From Collybia mongolica (Eukaryota; Basidiomycota; Agaricomycetes; Agaricales; Clitocybaceae): a DNA stretch of 64,000 bases. Positions 24,339-34,279 of this stretch are shown here, one piece after another. The stretch is taken from contig JAAXNY010000008.1 in NCBI GenBank assembly GCA_013420905.1, positions 2,356,001-2,420,000 of the forward strand. Reading direction: 5' to 3'. Position 1 is the stretch's first letter, and every line of letters begins with the position of its first letter. The translations under genes were made by a program, and so were the position numbers. The notes below the pieces were generated by a model. It was not told the DNA's origin, did not search any database, and saw only the letters and a list, made by a program, of their open reading frames with translations.

Positions 24339-25417
24339 TTAGAAAGTCAAGTCAAGCCGGTCTTGTTGGTCAAAGTCGTATGCATTCCCATATGCAGCAG
24401 TTAAGTAGGTGTCAAGTATTTCATTTTCTGGCCGAAAGTCCGCTTGAATTTGCAGGTTTGACCCGAATTCCTCAAGGTCCTGTCGCAACTCCTCTGAGAA
24501 GTTGACTTGCATGGCATTTCTAACCGGCTCAGTCGGTCTAAAATATTGCTGACCACTCCATGAAGTGACTCACCGATACCAGGGTGCAAAATGAATCATT
24601 GCGAGCATAACTCTAATCTTTTCCGTCCAGTTTGGCATACCCCCATGCCAAAGTCTCAGATCTCTCACGATAATGCTCCCTTTCTTCACAATTGGTTGAC
24701 TTGGTGGTCTCTCCCCCCGCCTCTTCTCCAGAAAACTTCTCTTAATCATCCCACTCGCTCGCTCCCCATGGTCCCCTTCCTGCACTTCTTTTGTCGAAAG
24801 AGTATGCGTTCCCAGCCATACTTCTGTGCTACCGTTCTCGACCGTCATTTCGATCAACGGAATATTGACAACGAGTGCGAACGGAGAGTTGGGATGAGCG
24901 AAGTCCGCATCCGAATGCGTCGGCTGGGATTTGGGTTCGATGTCCGGACCAGGCGGAAGAGCGGTGTTTCCAGACACGAATGAGAGTCTCGGCTGTGGTC
25001 CTAGAACTGATGATGTGACTTGGGTGGCGAGCGGGTTGAGGAAAATTTCGCGTTCGAAATATTGCTTCGTTAGAGGCGGATCTTGCTGGATGTTCCTTTC
25101 GAGCATTTTGGTCAGCCCATGACAATAAGGTATGAGAAAGTCTAGGCGATCCCATGTAAATATTACCCTTTATGATAGTTATACGGACTAGCATCCCCGG
25201 CAGACTGTAAGATCTGAGCATCAACCACCATCTTTTCGTTGAGGACATCGAGCTTCGAAGTCGAGATAGCACCCTCGAGGATAACGAGTCCGTCATGATG
25301 AAGAGCACGAGTCGCGAGCTCAAGGTTCTTCCATGTCAGCTTTCCTGCAGACTTCTCTTCGGGAGAAACCTGAACGACTTTCGGAAGGGAGCTAAGAGTT
25401 CGTGTAGCGGTTGCCAT
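24339..25417 (-). CDS. phytanoyl-CoA dioxygenase (PhyH) family oxygenase
   Basis: Three exons (25417-25167, 25095-24574, 24537-24339) give 323 aa. The fold of Fe(II)/2-oxoglutarate oxygenases is supported by the HxD iron ligands in THSDADF, followed about 90 residues later by the distal His in RLWHGGMPN and an Arg in EKIRVMLAM that could bind 2-oxoglutarate. The N-terminal part (LATRALHHDGLVILEG) is the usual PhyH start. Family members hydroxylate a wide range of lipids and secondary metabolites, so the substrate here is unknown; no biosynthetic cluster surrounds it. The start at 25417 was chosen because it sits shortly before the conserved region; an in-frame ATG at 25474 would add 19 residues. 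Confidence 0.85.
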
Positions 25418-25930
25418 GTGACGGAGGAATACAAAAGATTGGTGCTTAGAGAACCTAGTAGTAGCAAGTATCATTTGCGAACCAGGTTTAGATTCGAAGT
25501 CGTTTTAAGAGATTAAAATGATGAAGATGCTAGACCTTCCGATGATCAAGTGCAATTCTACTTACTTTGAGAGCCGAGAAAACAATGGGCTGAGAGTTGA
25601 TTGGTAAAGTGGGAATCCAGGCTTACCTTCCCTAACCGCTTGGAATTCTCCTTTGACTGAAGGTCACGTTGGTATTAATCTATCAGAAGATGTCGGCCGA
25701 CTCGGATGTTGGTGGGTTCGGTTACACACAATCCCCCACTTTAGGAAGAGTAGTGATTTTTCAAACTTGCGATCTTAGTGAATTTCGTTGACGTTCGATG
25801 TCTCCACAACCACGACCATTCACAAATAATGAAAGTTCCTCGGAGATACCATGAAAAGATGATCAATTGTCTCGATGTTTTTGACGGGATTCGACGGACG
25901 ATATAAGAATGAAATAATTCGTCAACAACA
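25418..25930. other. intergenic, 513 bases
   Basis: Upstream of the dioxygenase gene and downstream of the F-box gene, both on the minus strand. No exon chain or RNA gene recognised. Confidence 0.5.
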
Positions 25931-27683
25931 TCAGTTTACTGCATATGATCGAACCTTTGAGAACCAGAAGGGTCGTTCATGTTTCAGCACCACAGGGCTT
26001 ATATCTCCGGTTTCTAAATTCACAGAATTGTAGGACTGCAAATCCATCTTGTTCCAACGGCCAAGAGGGCGAGAACGAAGACCAAGGGCCATTGTGAATG
26101 TGTACCGTGTACGCTCTGGAGATTCGGCTATTGATGGAGCTCCGTAAGGTGCAGACGAAGTGTCGGTGATCGAGAGCGGGAAGCGTCCACTCGCATCTAT
26201 GAGGTTTGAAAGGTGAAGGGTTGTGCCAGACAAGTGCCAAGTTCCGATGAAAAATCCCTGTTTCTCTCGTCAGATTACGTACTGCGAGAAGGTGGGAAAT
26301 GTAAACACCTTCATACGCAGGCTAGGCTTAAGTATGGGAATGATCTGTTGTGGTGGGTATTCGTCGTTCGCGAGAAGTGAGAGAACTTGTCCGTTGGGGA
26401 AGAACCGGCTTTTGGTTGTGAGAACAATTATACACTATCCGTACAAGTAAATTGGAACTTACAGGTATCGGTGATATGTAATCAAATGACTTATCTATTG
26501 ATAACAGGTGAGTCATAAGAGAGACTCAGACTTTGCACACTTACGTTGACCCAAGAATTTTCACTTAACCCTGGACGTCTTCGTCGAGTGATGAGCATGC
26601 ATTACAACGTAACGAGGTACAGCTTACATGTAATGGCAGGTTGCAATATAGACCCCATCCATGCGTACACGGGGCTGCTCAATAAAGATTCGTCTATAAT
26701 TGGCAGAAAAACTCTTCACAATAGAAGTCATGCTTTCAATATCGGGGACTTGAGGCGGTTTATAAGTGGTAGTGACCATGTGCCTAACAATGGAATTTAT
26801 TTGACACATTAAAGACGTACAACATTCAAAAGTCGCGCACCTCCAGATGGCTGAATCTAGAGCAAGGACGCGTGCTTTCCGATTAATGGTGGCAAAGCGT
26901 TCTATAGACGTTGGGTCGAGGTTTCCGAGGATCACTACCAACAACTCATCGGGTAGCTTGCGTAGGTGGACGGGTGCTTCCTCAATCTCAGGCTCAAATG
27001 TTAATGCGCCAACAAATTTTATGATGAGGTTCGCTAAAGTCCCAGTGACAACCCCAACTGTTGTGCTGGTGTCCGTCGGCCTTAAGATGAGTGTATGTTC
27101 TAATTTCTCTCCCAGGTGGCGAGTCGCTTCTAAGGCTTCGCCATCGTCGCCGACTTGCTCAGCATGCTTCTGGGCTGCAAGAATGGACGCAAGCATCTCT
27201 TCTCGGTGATACGCACGATCCACGTGTGGGTCCTATGTTGTATAGGAGCATCAGCCTGGTATTCTTTAAAATTAGAATGTATATTACCATGCGAAAAGCT
27301 TGGCGGTAGAGAAGAAGTGCGTCGTCTAGCTCACTGCGTTGTTCATGCTCGACAGCCCGGCGGTATATGTTCAGTGCGGTACCGAGCGCAGGTGGAAGTA
27401 GGGCAGAACCGCCACGAACCGCTGCTGAGGACACATATGCAAGGGTAGTTGAAGGGCCCGATACCGTCCGGATAGAAGGTCCCGGATTCTCTTCTATTGA
27501 TAGGCTAGAGACGGGAGGGATTCCTGGACTAGTTGATGACTGGGCTTTCACTGTATGATTAGTAGGGGTGTCCCCAGTCTTCCTTTTCTGTAATTCAGCC
27601 AACCACTCTGCTCGAAACCGGGCTAGTTCCGCAGACTCATCCTCCGGAGGAAGAAGAGACTGTGAAGGCACTGATGATCGCAT
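25931..27683 (-). CDS. FBXO9/Hrt3/Pof7-type F-box protein, SCF ubiquitin ligase adaptor
   Basis: Seven exons (27683-27288, 27232-26841, 26783-26628, 26578-26545, 26494-26463, 26408-26309, 26257-25931) give 478 aa. The first part holds a helical, MIT/TPR-like segment (GTALNIYRRAVEHEQRSEL), which is usual for FBXO9. The F-box follows (LRKLPDELLVVILGNLDPTS), then the conserved C-terminal half: FIEQPRVRMDGVYIATCHYI, GLSENSWVNISH, RYLRFFPNGQVLSLL, GFFIGTWHLSG and the terminal ERPFWFSKVRSY. Known role: joins Skp1-Cul1 to recruit substrates for ubiquitination; human FBXO9 targets Tel2/Tti1. The exon 4 acceptor was placed to restore RPGLSENSW. Substrates in fungi are poorly known. It is head to head with a J-protein gene. 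Confidence 0.92.
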
Positions 27684-27888
27684 TATCTAAGTTGAGAATA
27701 AAAGTGGGGGTTAATGAACCTTGCTAAACCGTTTGTTTACGTAATTTAGCAGGCTTGTAATTCAGTTTTGTTTAGCACAGCCACCTGCATAACCGATGGC
27801 TATGACAGAACCCTAACCTCAATTTCCACCTGGTTCTCCACGTCCACGCTACCAGCGAACCCTTGAGTTCGCGGCCTTCCCTTCCCTC
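27684..27888. promoter_or_regulatory. short divergent promoter between the F-box and J-protein genes
   Basis: Only 205 bases separate two diverging start codons, so both transcription start sites must lie here. No specific motif could be assigned. Confidence 0.55.
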
Positions 27889-29465
27889 ATGATGGAAAGT
27901 AACAAAGATGAGGCTATTAGATGTCTTGCAATTGCGCGAAGGCACCATGAGGCCGGTAATATGCCATCGGCGCGCAAGTTCTGCCAAAAATCCATATCCC
28001 TGTTCGAAACACCACAAGCCTTGAAGTTACTAGCGTCCATCAATGCTGCCTCATCGTCAGAGCCGTCAGCTTCGACGTCTACCTCCTCATCTGCTGAGGA
28101 GCACCCTTCTGCTGCGGGAGCCAAACACCGCCATCCACAAAAGGACAGGAGTATGTCGTCAAATGGAACTGCTGGAGGCCTTGGTGGTGAAAAGAGGGAG
28201 TATACAGCCGAACAAGGGGCTGTAGTGAAACGGGTAGGGGCGTGCAAGGTCACAGAATATTATGAGATTCTGGCAGTAGAGAAAGATTGCGAGGAAGCAG
28301 ATATTAAGAAGGCTTATCGCAAGGTCGGTGCTTGCCAACATACCCAGATCCCTTACCGATTCTTATATAAATCATGTAGCTGGCATTAGCATTACATCCA
28401 GACAAAAATGGGGCACCTGGTGCTGATGAGGCCTTTAAATGTGCGTTTTTATGTCATATAACTCTGATATGTTTGATTGACTGAGTCTTAATAGTGGTAT
28501 CGAAAGCTTTCCAGGTCTTGTCAGGTTGGTTCCTTGGATTGGTTCGTTTCGAGTAATATTGTAAAATTACATCCTTCTCCAGACCCACAAAAACGGGCCG
28601 CATATGATCGGAGTGGTTCAGATCCAGAAGACCGGTTCGGTGGAATTTCCTCGCGGGCACCTCCAGGCTTCGCTACTAGTCCTTTTGGAGGTGGTTTTGA
28701 AGGGGAGCTGAGTCCAGAGGACCTATTCAACATGTTCTTTGGTGGAGGTGGTGGCACTGGCTTCAGTACATTTGGAGGTGGCCCAGGTCCTCCGGATTTT
28801 ATTTCAGAAGCGGTGGTTCTTACTCACATGGTTTTTGTATAGTTTTCACCACGTCGTTTGGATCTGGAGGGTTCCGCACGACGCGACATACACATACACA
28901 CCATCAACATCGACAAGCCAACGAAAATGCGGAACCACGATCAATGCTTGTTCAGCTACTACCATTGATAATACTTTTTGGATTTTCGCTACTATCAGCG
29001 CTCCCTAGCTTGTTTGGAGCCACTCCAGTACCTGATCCACGTTTTTCGTTCCAGGAGACGGCCAGTTACAATGTCCAGCGAGAGACTGGTGTATATGGGG
29101 TGAAATACCATATCAATCCTTCGGAATTCATGGGTCACCCTGTTATCGGCGCTGAACTTGCTCGAGAGGGCACCAAAGTTGCTGGCCAACCAACCACAGA
29201 TACTGACCCTTCGAATGACAAAGCTAAGGGGGGGAAGGCTAAGAGAGGACCTGCGCTTGCGAAGTTCGAAAGCACTGTTGAACGGATATACACTCAGGAT
29301 CTCTACACGCAATGCCAACGTGGGGTTGATCGTAAGGAACGAGCAAAGGAGCGGGAGATGGGTCTATTTGGTATCTGGGCAGACTGGGAGAAGGTGGCGA
29401 AGATACAGAATGAAGTCATAGAGAGTTGCGAAGAGCTCAAGAGGTTGGGTATATTGCAGCGATAA
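27889..29465 (+). CDS. ER-membrane J-domain protein (DNAJB12/14 type, DUF1977)
   Basis: Five exons (27889-28323, 28380-28440, 28495-28524, 28583-28786, 28843-29465) encode 450 aa. The N-terminal 60 residues (IARRHHEAGNMPSARKFCQK) match the helical repeat of DNAJB12/14. The J domain starts at TEYYEILAVEKDCEEADIKK and contains the HPD tripeptide in LALHPDKNGAP, with the motif split by introns. A Gly/Phe-rich stretch follows, then a single membrane segment (LLPLIILFGFSLLSALPSLF) and a C-terminal DUF1977-like part. Known role: activates Hsp70 at the cytosolic face of the ER, in quality control and degradation of membrane proteins. Two start codons are adjacent (27889 and 27892); the first was taken. 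Convergent with COX9. Confidence 0.92.
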
Positions 29466-29643
29466 GGGGTGGGGCAGACTTAAGTTATTTATGGATTATT
29501 TCGGAATTTGTGCTCATGCAATAATACTCTATGCGCTGTGCTTGCATTCCTGACGTGGTAGGACATTCTGGGCAGCTCTAGATTGTGCAGGTGGCTTTTA
29601 CAACATTCATTCATTCCCACCCCTTCTCCATTTGATTCAGTCC

Positions 29644-29952
29644 TCATGCCGCCGCTGCAGCCCTCTCCCTCTCCAGCTTGATGTAGTAGTTCTCCTGGCG
29701 TTCTACTGGATACCGAAGCATTAGTGAATACAACAGGGCTGTTGAGAGCCTATTTCGCGTAAACGGTCACTCACAATCCCTGAGGTGGATACCATACCTA
29801 GAACCAAGCATGAATTTTTTTTTCGACACGATGCAGTGAGGCCGTCAGCACACATACCAGTAAGCATAGCCAGATGCAGTTCCAAGACCAAGGGCGCAGG
29901 AGATGTCAAGCCAGAATCTCTTCCGGAGCATTCCAGTGATAGGAGCAATCAT
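29644..29952 (-). CDS. COX9: cytochrome c oxidase subunit 9 (VIIa-like)
   Basis: A 59-aa gene in three exons (29952-29858, 29797-29775, 29705-29644), too small and interrupted to show as one frame. The product begins MIAPITGMLRKRFWLDISC, has a single membrane span with a glycine-rich face (ALGLGTASGYAYWYG) and ends in a charged tail (RQENYYIKLERERAAA). Size, the APITG start and the layout fit yeast Cox9. Known role: small nuclear-encoded subunit of complex IV in the mitochondrial inner membrane. Both exon junctions keep frame. It diverges from CDC55 and converges on the J-protein gene. Confidence 0.9.
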
Positions 29953-30290
29953 TGTGCAAAGGCTTGTAACACGGAGGTGGTTGTGGTCAAGTTTGAGTTG
30001 AGGGAGATGTCGGACAGCCAAGTAGCGATGGGGTTACGTAATAATTAGGTAAGGAAGGCCGAGCTAGGCTGAGGTCAGCACATTCCTTGTGTCCTTGTGC
30101 TTTCTCTGGCTTTACTCGTGTCTTTCCAATCCGCCATCGTCGTCTTCCACTTATCCCCAGTCCTAGCGACACATACGCCCAATCACCCCCATTTTTATCG
30201 CGCTATCTACTTCAATCATCCAATCTCGCCCAATCAGTCCCCAGTTTCACCCCATCGCGGCTGGTGTGACCCCACACAATTCTCTCATCC
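29953..30290. promoter_or_regulatory. divergent promoter region of COX9 and CDC55
   Basis: 338 bases between diverging start codons. The half next to CDC55 (about 30090-30285) is strongly C and T rich, a common feature of fungal promoters near the transcription start. Confidence 0.55.
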
Positions 30291-32227
30291 ATGGAAGACC
30301 CTTCAGGCTCAGGCGGATGGCGATTTGCTCAGTGTTTTGGCGACAAGGGAGAAGTCGAGGATATTACCGAGGGTTTGTTGATTTATTCTTCAGTGAGGCG
30401 TGGAGTGCGTGGTCGGCGCATGGCTTACACACCTTTCGTGCAATCAGCCGACATCATCTCCACTGTTGAGTTCGATTCGACAGGAAACTACCTTGCCACA
30501 GGAGATAAGGGCGGTCGTGTTGTTCTCTTTGAGCGTAATGAATCGGTCAGTACAATCCTTCCCCGTCTCTGCCACGCGCTATCTCTATCATATACTAAAA
30601 TGATCGTATTCTTAATCTTCTATATGGCGTTTTCCATTGTTTCCCTTATCTTCGTGTGATCTTTTCGATTAATAATCGCGCTTCAACGATAACACAGAAA
30701 AAGGGCTGCGAATACAAGTTCTACACCGAGTTTCAGTCTCATGAACCCGAGTTTGATTACTTGAAATCATTAGAAATCGAGGAGAAGATCAACAAGATTA
30801 AGTGGTGCAGACGACAAAACTCTGCCCATTTTTTACTATCGACAAACGGTGCTGTGTTTGGCTCTTATCGCACCAGTGCAATTACATTCTTATTTCCCAA
30901 CCTATTGCTTAGACAAAACAATCAAGCTCTGGAAAGTATTTGAGAAATCACTCAGAGTGGTCTCAGAATCCAATCACTATGATGGCCAGCGTCCATTGCC
31001 ACCGCCCACATCCCCAGGACACCTAAGGCTTCCGCGCATGGCGCAGCAAGACAACATTATAGCGGCTGTCCCACGGAAAGTCTACTCCAATGCCCATGCG
31101 TACCACATACACTCCATATCCGTCAACTCAGACCAAGAAACCTACATTTCTGCTGATGATCTCAGAATCAACCTTTGGAACCTCAATATCAGTGACCAGA
31201 GTTTCAGTAAGTTGCGACGTTCACCCCTTGACGTGATGACCCGCGTTACAGTTATACATCCGAGTGATGCTGATTATCATGTTTGTGATGGCGTCCGTTT
31301 TAACAGATATTGTTGACATCAAACCTGTGAACATGGAGGAACTGACCGAGGTTATCACCGCCACGGAGTTTCACCCAACACACTGCAATCAATTCATGTA
31401 TTCGAGCTCTAAAAGCAACATCAAGCTCGCGGACATGCGTGATTCTGCATTATGTGATCGACATGCCAAATGTACGTTCTTTCGAGTCATTGACATTTCT
31501 AATTCTAAGTTTACTCTCGCAGGTTTTGAAGAGGAAGAAGATCCTTCCACACGGTCATTCTTCTCTGAGATCATTTCCTCCATATCAGATGTCAAATTCA
31601 GTCACGACGGGCGATATATTCTTTCGCGAGACTATCTCTCACTCAAAATATGGGACGTCAACATGGAAACTCGACCCGTAAAGACTATACCGATCCATGA
31701 CCACCTGCGGGGCAAACTTTGTGACTTGTACGAGAATGACTGCATCTTTGACAAGTTCGAGTGTGTGTGGGGTGGCGATGACAAGTACGTTCATCTCCTA
31801 ATCGTTGCCCAGTGTCTACAACTCTATCCCACGCGACGTCATCATTTCAGTTCTATCAAAATTAGGATACTGATTATGATCGACTTAGACACGTGTTAAC
31901 GGGTTCATACCACAATTACTTCCGAATCTATGATTCGGATACTCTCAACGATGTCGTCCTACAAGCGGACAAATCAGCCTTTAAGGCCAAGAAGATTGGG
32001 GGACCTCTTCCCGGGAAACCTGGGCTCAAGAATGGGCAGAGGGGTGGTGGACTGAGAGATGCCATGCAAGTTGACACACTCGATTTCAATAAGAAGATTT
32101 TACATGCAAGCTGGCATCCAAGAGAGAATACAATTGCTGTAAGTAACAAAAATTTCCACTAGTCTTATTGTTAACTTTGAATCAGATTGCCGCAACGAAC
32201 AACTTGTTCCTCTACAGCGCTGCATAA
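30291..32227 (+). CDS. CDC55: PP2A regulatory B subunit (B55, Cdc55/Pab1)
   Basis: Eight exons (30291-30372, 30448-30545, 30698-30848, 30913-31206, 31307-31471, 31523-31784, 31889-32138, 32186-32227) give 447 aa, the usual B55 length. Sequence is diagnostic over its whole length: [100 protein letters not shown] and [16 protein letters not shown]. It folds as a seven-blade WD40 propeller that directs PP2A to substrates; in yeast it acts in mitotic exit, the spindle checkpoint and stress signalling. All junctions are GT-AG and in phase. Confidence 0.97.
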
Positions 32228-32965
32228 CGAAGCTGATGCCAACTAAGTACTTCTATTGACCGTATTCTGCCTCCTCGTCCACTCATCCACCACCCATCAG
32301 CCACGACAGCCCACATCCATGGGGATAGACATATTACAAGACAACAATGCAACTATACAAGGACAGACGAGCCACAGCAACATTGCGAACAATTCACCTC
32401 CCTTTTCCATCACCTCCGTTTCGTACCTCTTTTCTCCTCAGAACATCTACACAATTTACAGTCGCCACGTCTATATATACACCTACACCCCGTCACTGTT
32501 AATCACCTTCAGCTCCCTCTCCTTGCGTACTTACTCACCTTTCTATACCATTTCCTCGTCTCGTCCTCGTTATCGTCCATGTTTGTCCACTGTCGTCCTC
32601 ACCCCCCATCGATTCATCCCCTCTGGCTATCTTCCCTCCGATACACTCGTCCTGTGATTTTGTTTTGTCTTTTTTTTTTTGTTTTCCCTGGTCGAGGAAG
32701 CTGACAAGAAAGGTATGTAGTAGAAGCATGGTTCTTGGTAGTGGAAAGAAGTAATCAAAGTGAAATAAATGGGCCTCATTGTATCATATTCACTCTCTCC
32801 GTTCCGATACTTTCACGGTTTATTAGATGGAAAAACGACACGTAGACTTTCGCGCTCGGCAACAGAGAGTGATCAGGTGGACCAGCTTCCGAGATACTTG
32901 TGAATAATTACTGCATTCTTTGCTCTTAACGTGTCGAGCGCCGAAAGGCCTCCAGTACCGGCCCC
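32228..32965. other. intergenic, pyrimidine-rich
   Basis: Holds the CDC55 3' end and the promoter of the MYND gene. About 32390-32690 is unusually C/T rich on the plus strand and ends in a run of T, after which base composition returns to average. No gene seen on either strand. Confidence 0.5.
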
Positions 32966-33951
32966 ATGATTCTTACACTAATGGACTCGTTAATGGACTC
33001 GCCGATACTTTTGGCGATATTTGTTGTCTCCCTCACAATCCTCATTGGTGTCGTCCATCTGACACGGTCGTCCCCAGTCCTGGTCTCCCAACCAGGAGCG
33101 GATACAAAACCTCTGAATACACGCCTGCCTGCTGCGGAGAAAACTTGCGCAGTTTGTTCTGAAGAACCCATAGGCCGCATACTACGATGCTCCAACTGCA
33201 AGGACCAGTTTTATTGCGTACGTGTGACACGTACACCCACTGAATATTGATTTACCAAAAACACTGCAGGGCCAAGCATGCCAGACCAAGGACTGGAAGA
33301 GCCATAAATTTAACTGCTCCTTGCTCCCATCTGAAGGCCTCGGAGAAGCGCGATTTGAGAATAAAGAAGTACTTCATGTCGAAGCAGGTCGGGTATCCGA
33401 CTTGATGAAACGCTGGTTGGACGTCGCACACAAATATGATGAAAGCAAGGATGTTGATAAGCTTGGCTGCGCAAGACTACCTGAAGCTCAGGAAATCGCA
33501 GGTATTTCTTCATCCTTCTCTGTTCTATCGTCTTCGATATCGATGCATCTCAATTTTAGAACTGACATTCCCATCAAGTTTTGCCTATGCCCCCCTTCCG
33601 CCTTCTCACATCCAATATCCTTTCCGGGCCCCACTTGTCCTCATAGGCCGCCTCTTTCTCATGGACCTCGTTGCAAGTGTTCCCCCTGCCGCTCTGGAGG
33701 AGCTGGCTAAATCGCTCGACATGATTACTTTGCCAAGCCATATTCCAAGAGTGTTTGGACCCAAAGTCGTTTCGCGGCCGGCAGATCTGAGCCCAGGAGA
33801 ATACGAGAATCTGGGTTTTGCTACTATGATTCAGATGTCGATGAACCCGGCGTTGAATTTGGATCAGGTTGGAATTGAAAGATGGATCTCTTTGAGGTTG
33901 GCTCATATGAAGTTGTGGAACGCGCCGCGTTCTGTACTTGCCATGCGGTGA
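32966..33951 (+). CDS. MYND zinc-finger protein with N-terminal membrane segment
   Basis: Three exons (32966-33217, 33270-33501, 33560-33951) encode 291 aa. An N-terminal hydrophobic stretch (ILLAIFVVSLTILIGVVHL) looks like a signal anchor. The MYND finger follows with all ligands in place: CAVC, CSNC, FYC, then GQACQTKDWKSHKFNC. The rest is alpha-helical and not recognised. MYND fingers bind proline-rich peptides; many basidiomycete MYND proteins have no known role. Several start codons lie in a row (32966, 32981, 32993); all precede the hydrophobic stretch, so the choice changes little. The third exon acceptor was set at 33560 because it alone keeps a long open frame. Membrane anchoring of a MYND protein is unusual. 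Confidence 0.8.
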
Positions 33952-34279
33952 AGGAATGGCATTGTGCTTTGCCAGTAATATCTCAATCGTATCGAAATGT
34001 GAATATAAATCGGATAATGAGGCCTCGCTTTTCAAAGTGTTTGAAGCTATGTGATGGGATAGAACAAATATACATTTAGAGTATTAACAAATATACCAAT
34101 TGGAGGGCTTGCCGCTACTAATCGACGCGTTCTTGCGCTCAGCCCATCATGCTGCCCCAACGTTCTTGAATCTGGTCTCCAAACGACTTCCAGCATTCGA
34201 CATCCCTTCAAGTCATATCTTATTCTTAGTGAGGACGGTGGTGGAAGGCTCTGGTTCAGAACGCCTCAGTTCCCAAGTT
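33952..34279. other. intergenic, 328 bases
   Basis: Separates the MYND and WD40 genes on the same strand. No additional feature seen; an upstream in-frame ATG at 34100 exists but the protein start at 34280 fits the acidic conserved-looking N-terminus better. Confidence 0.45.
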
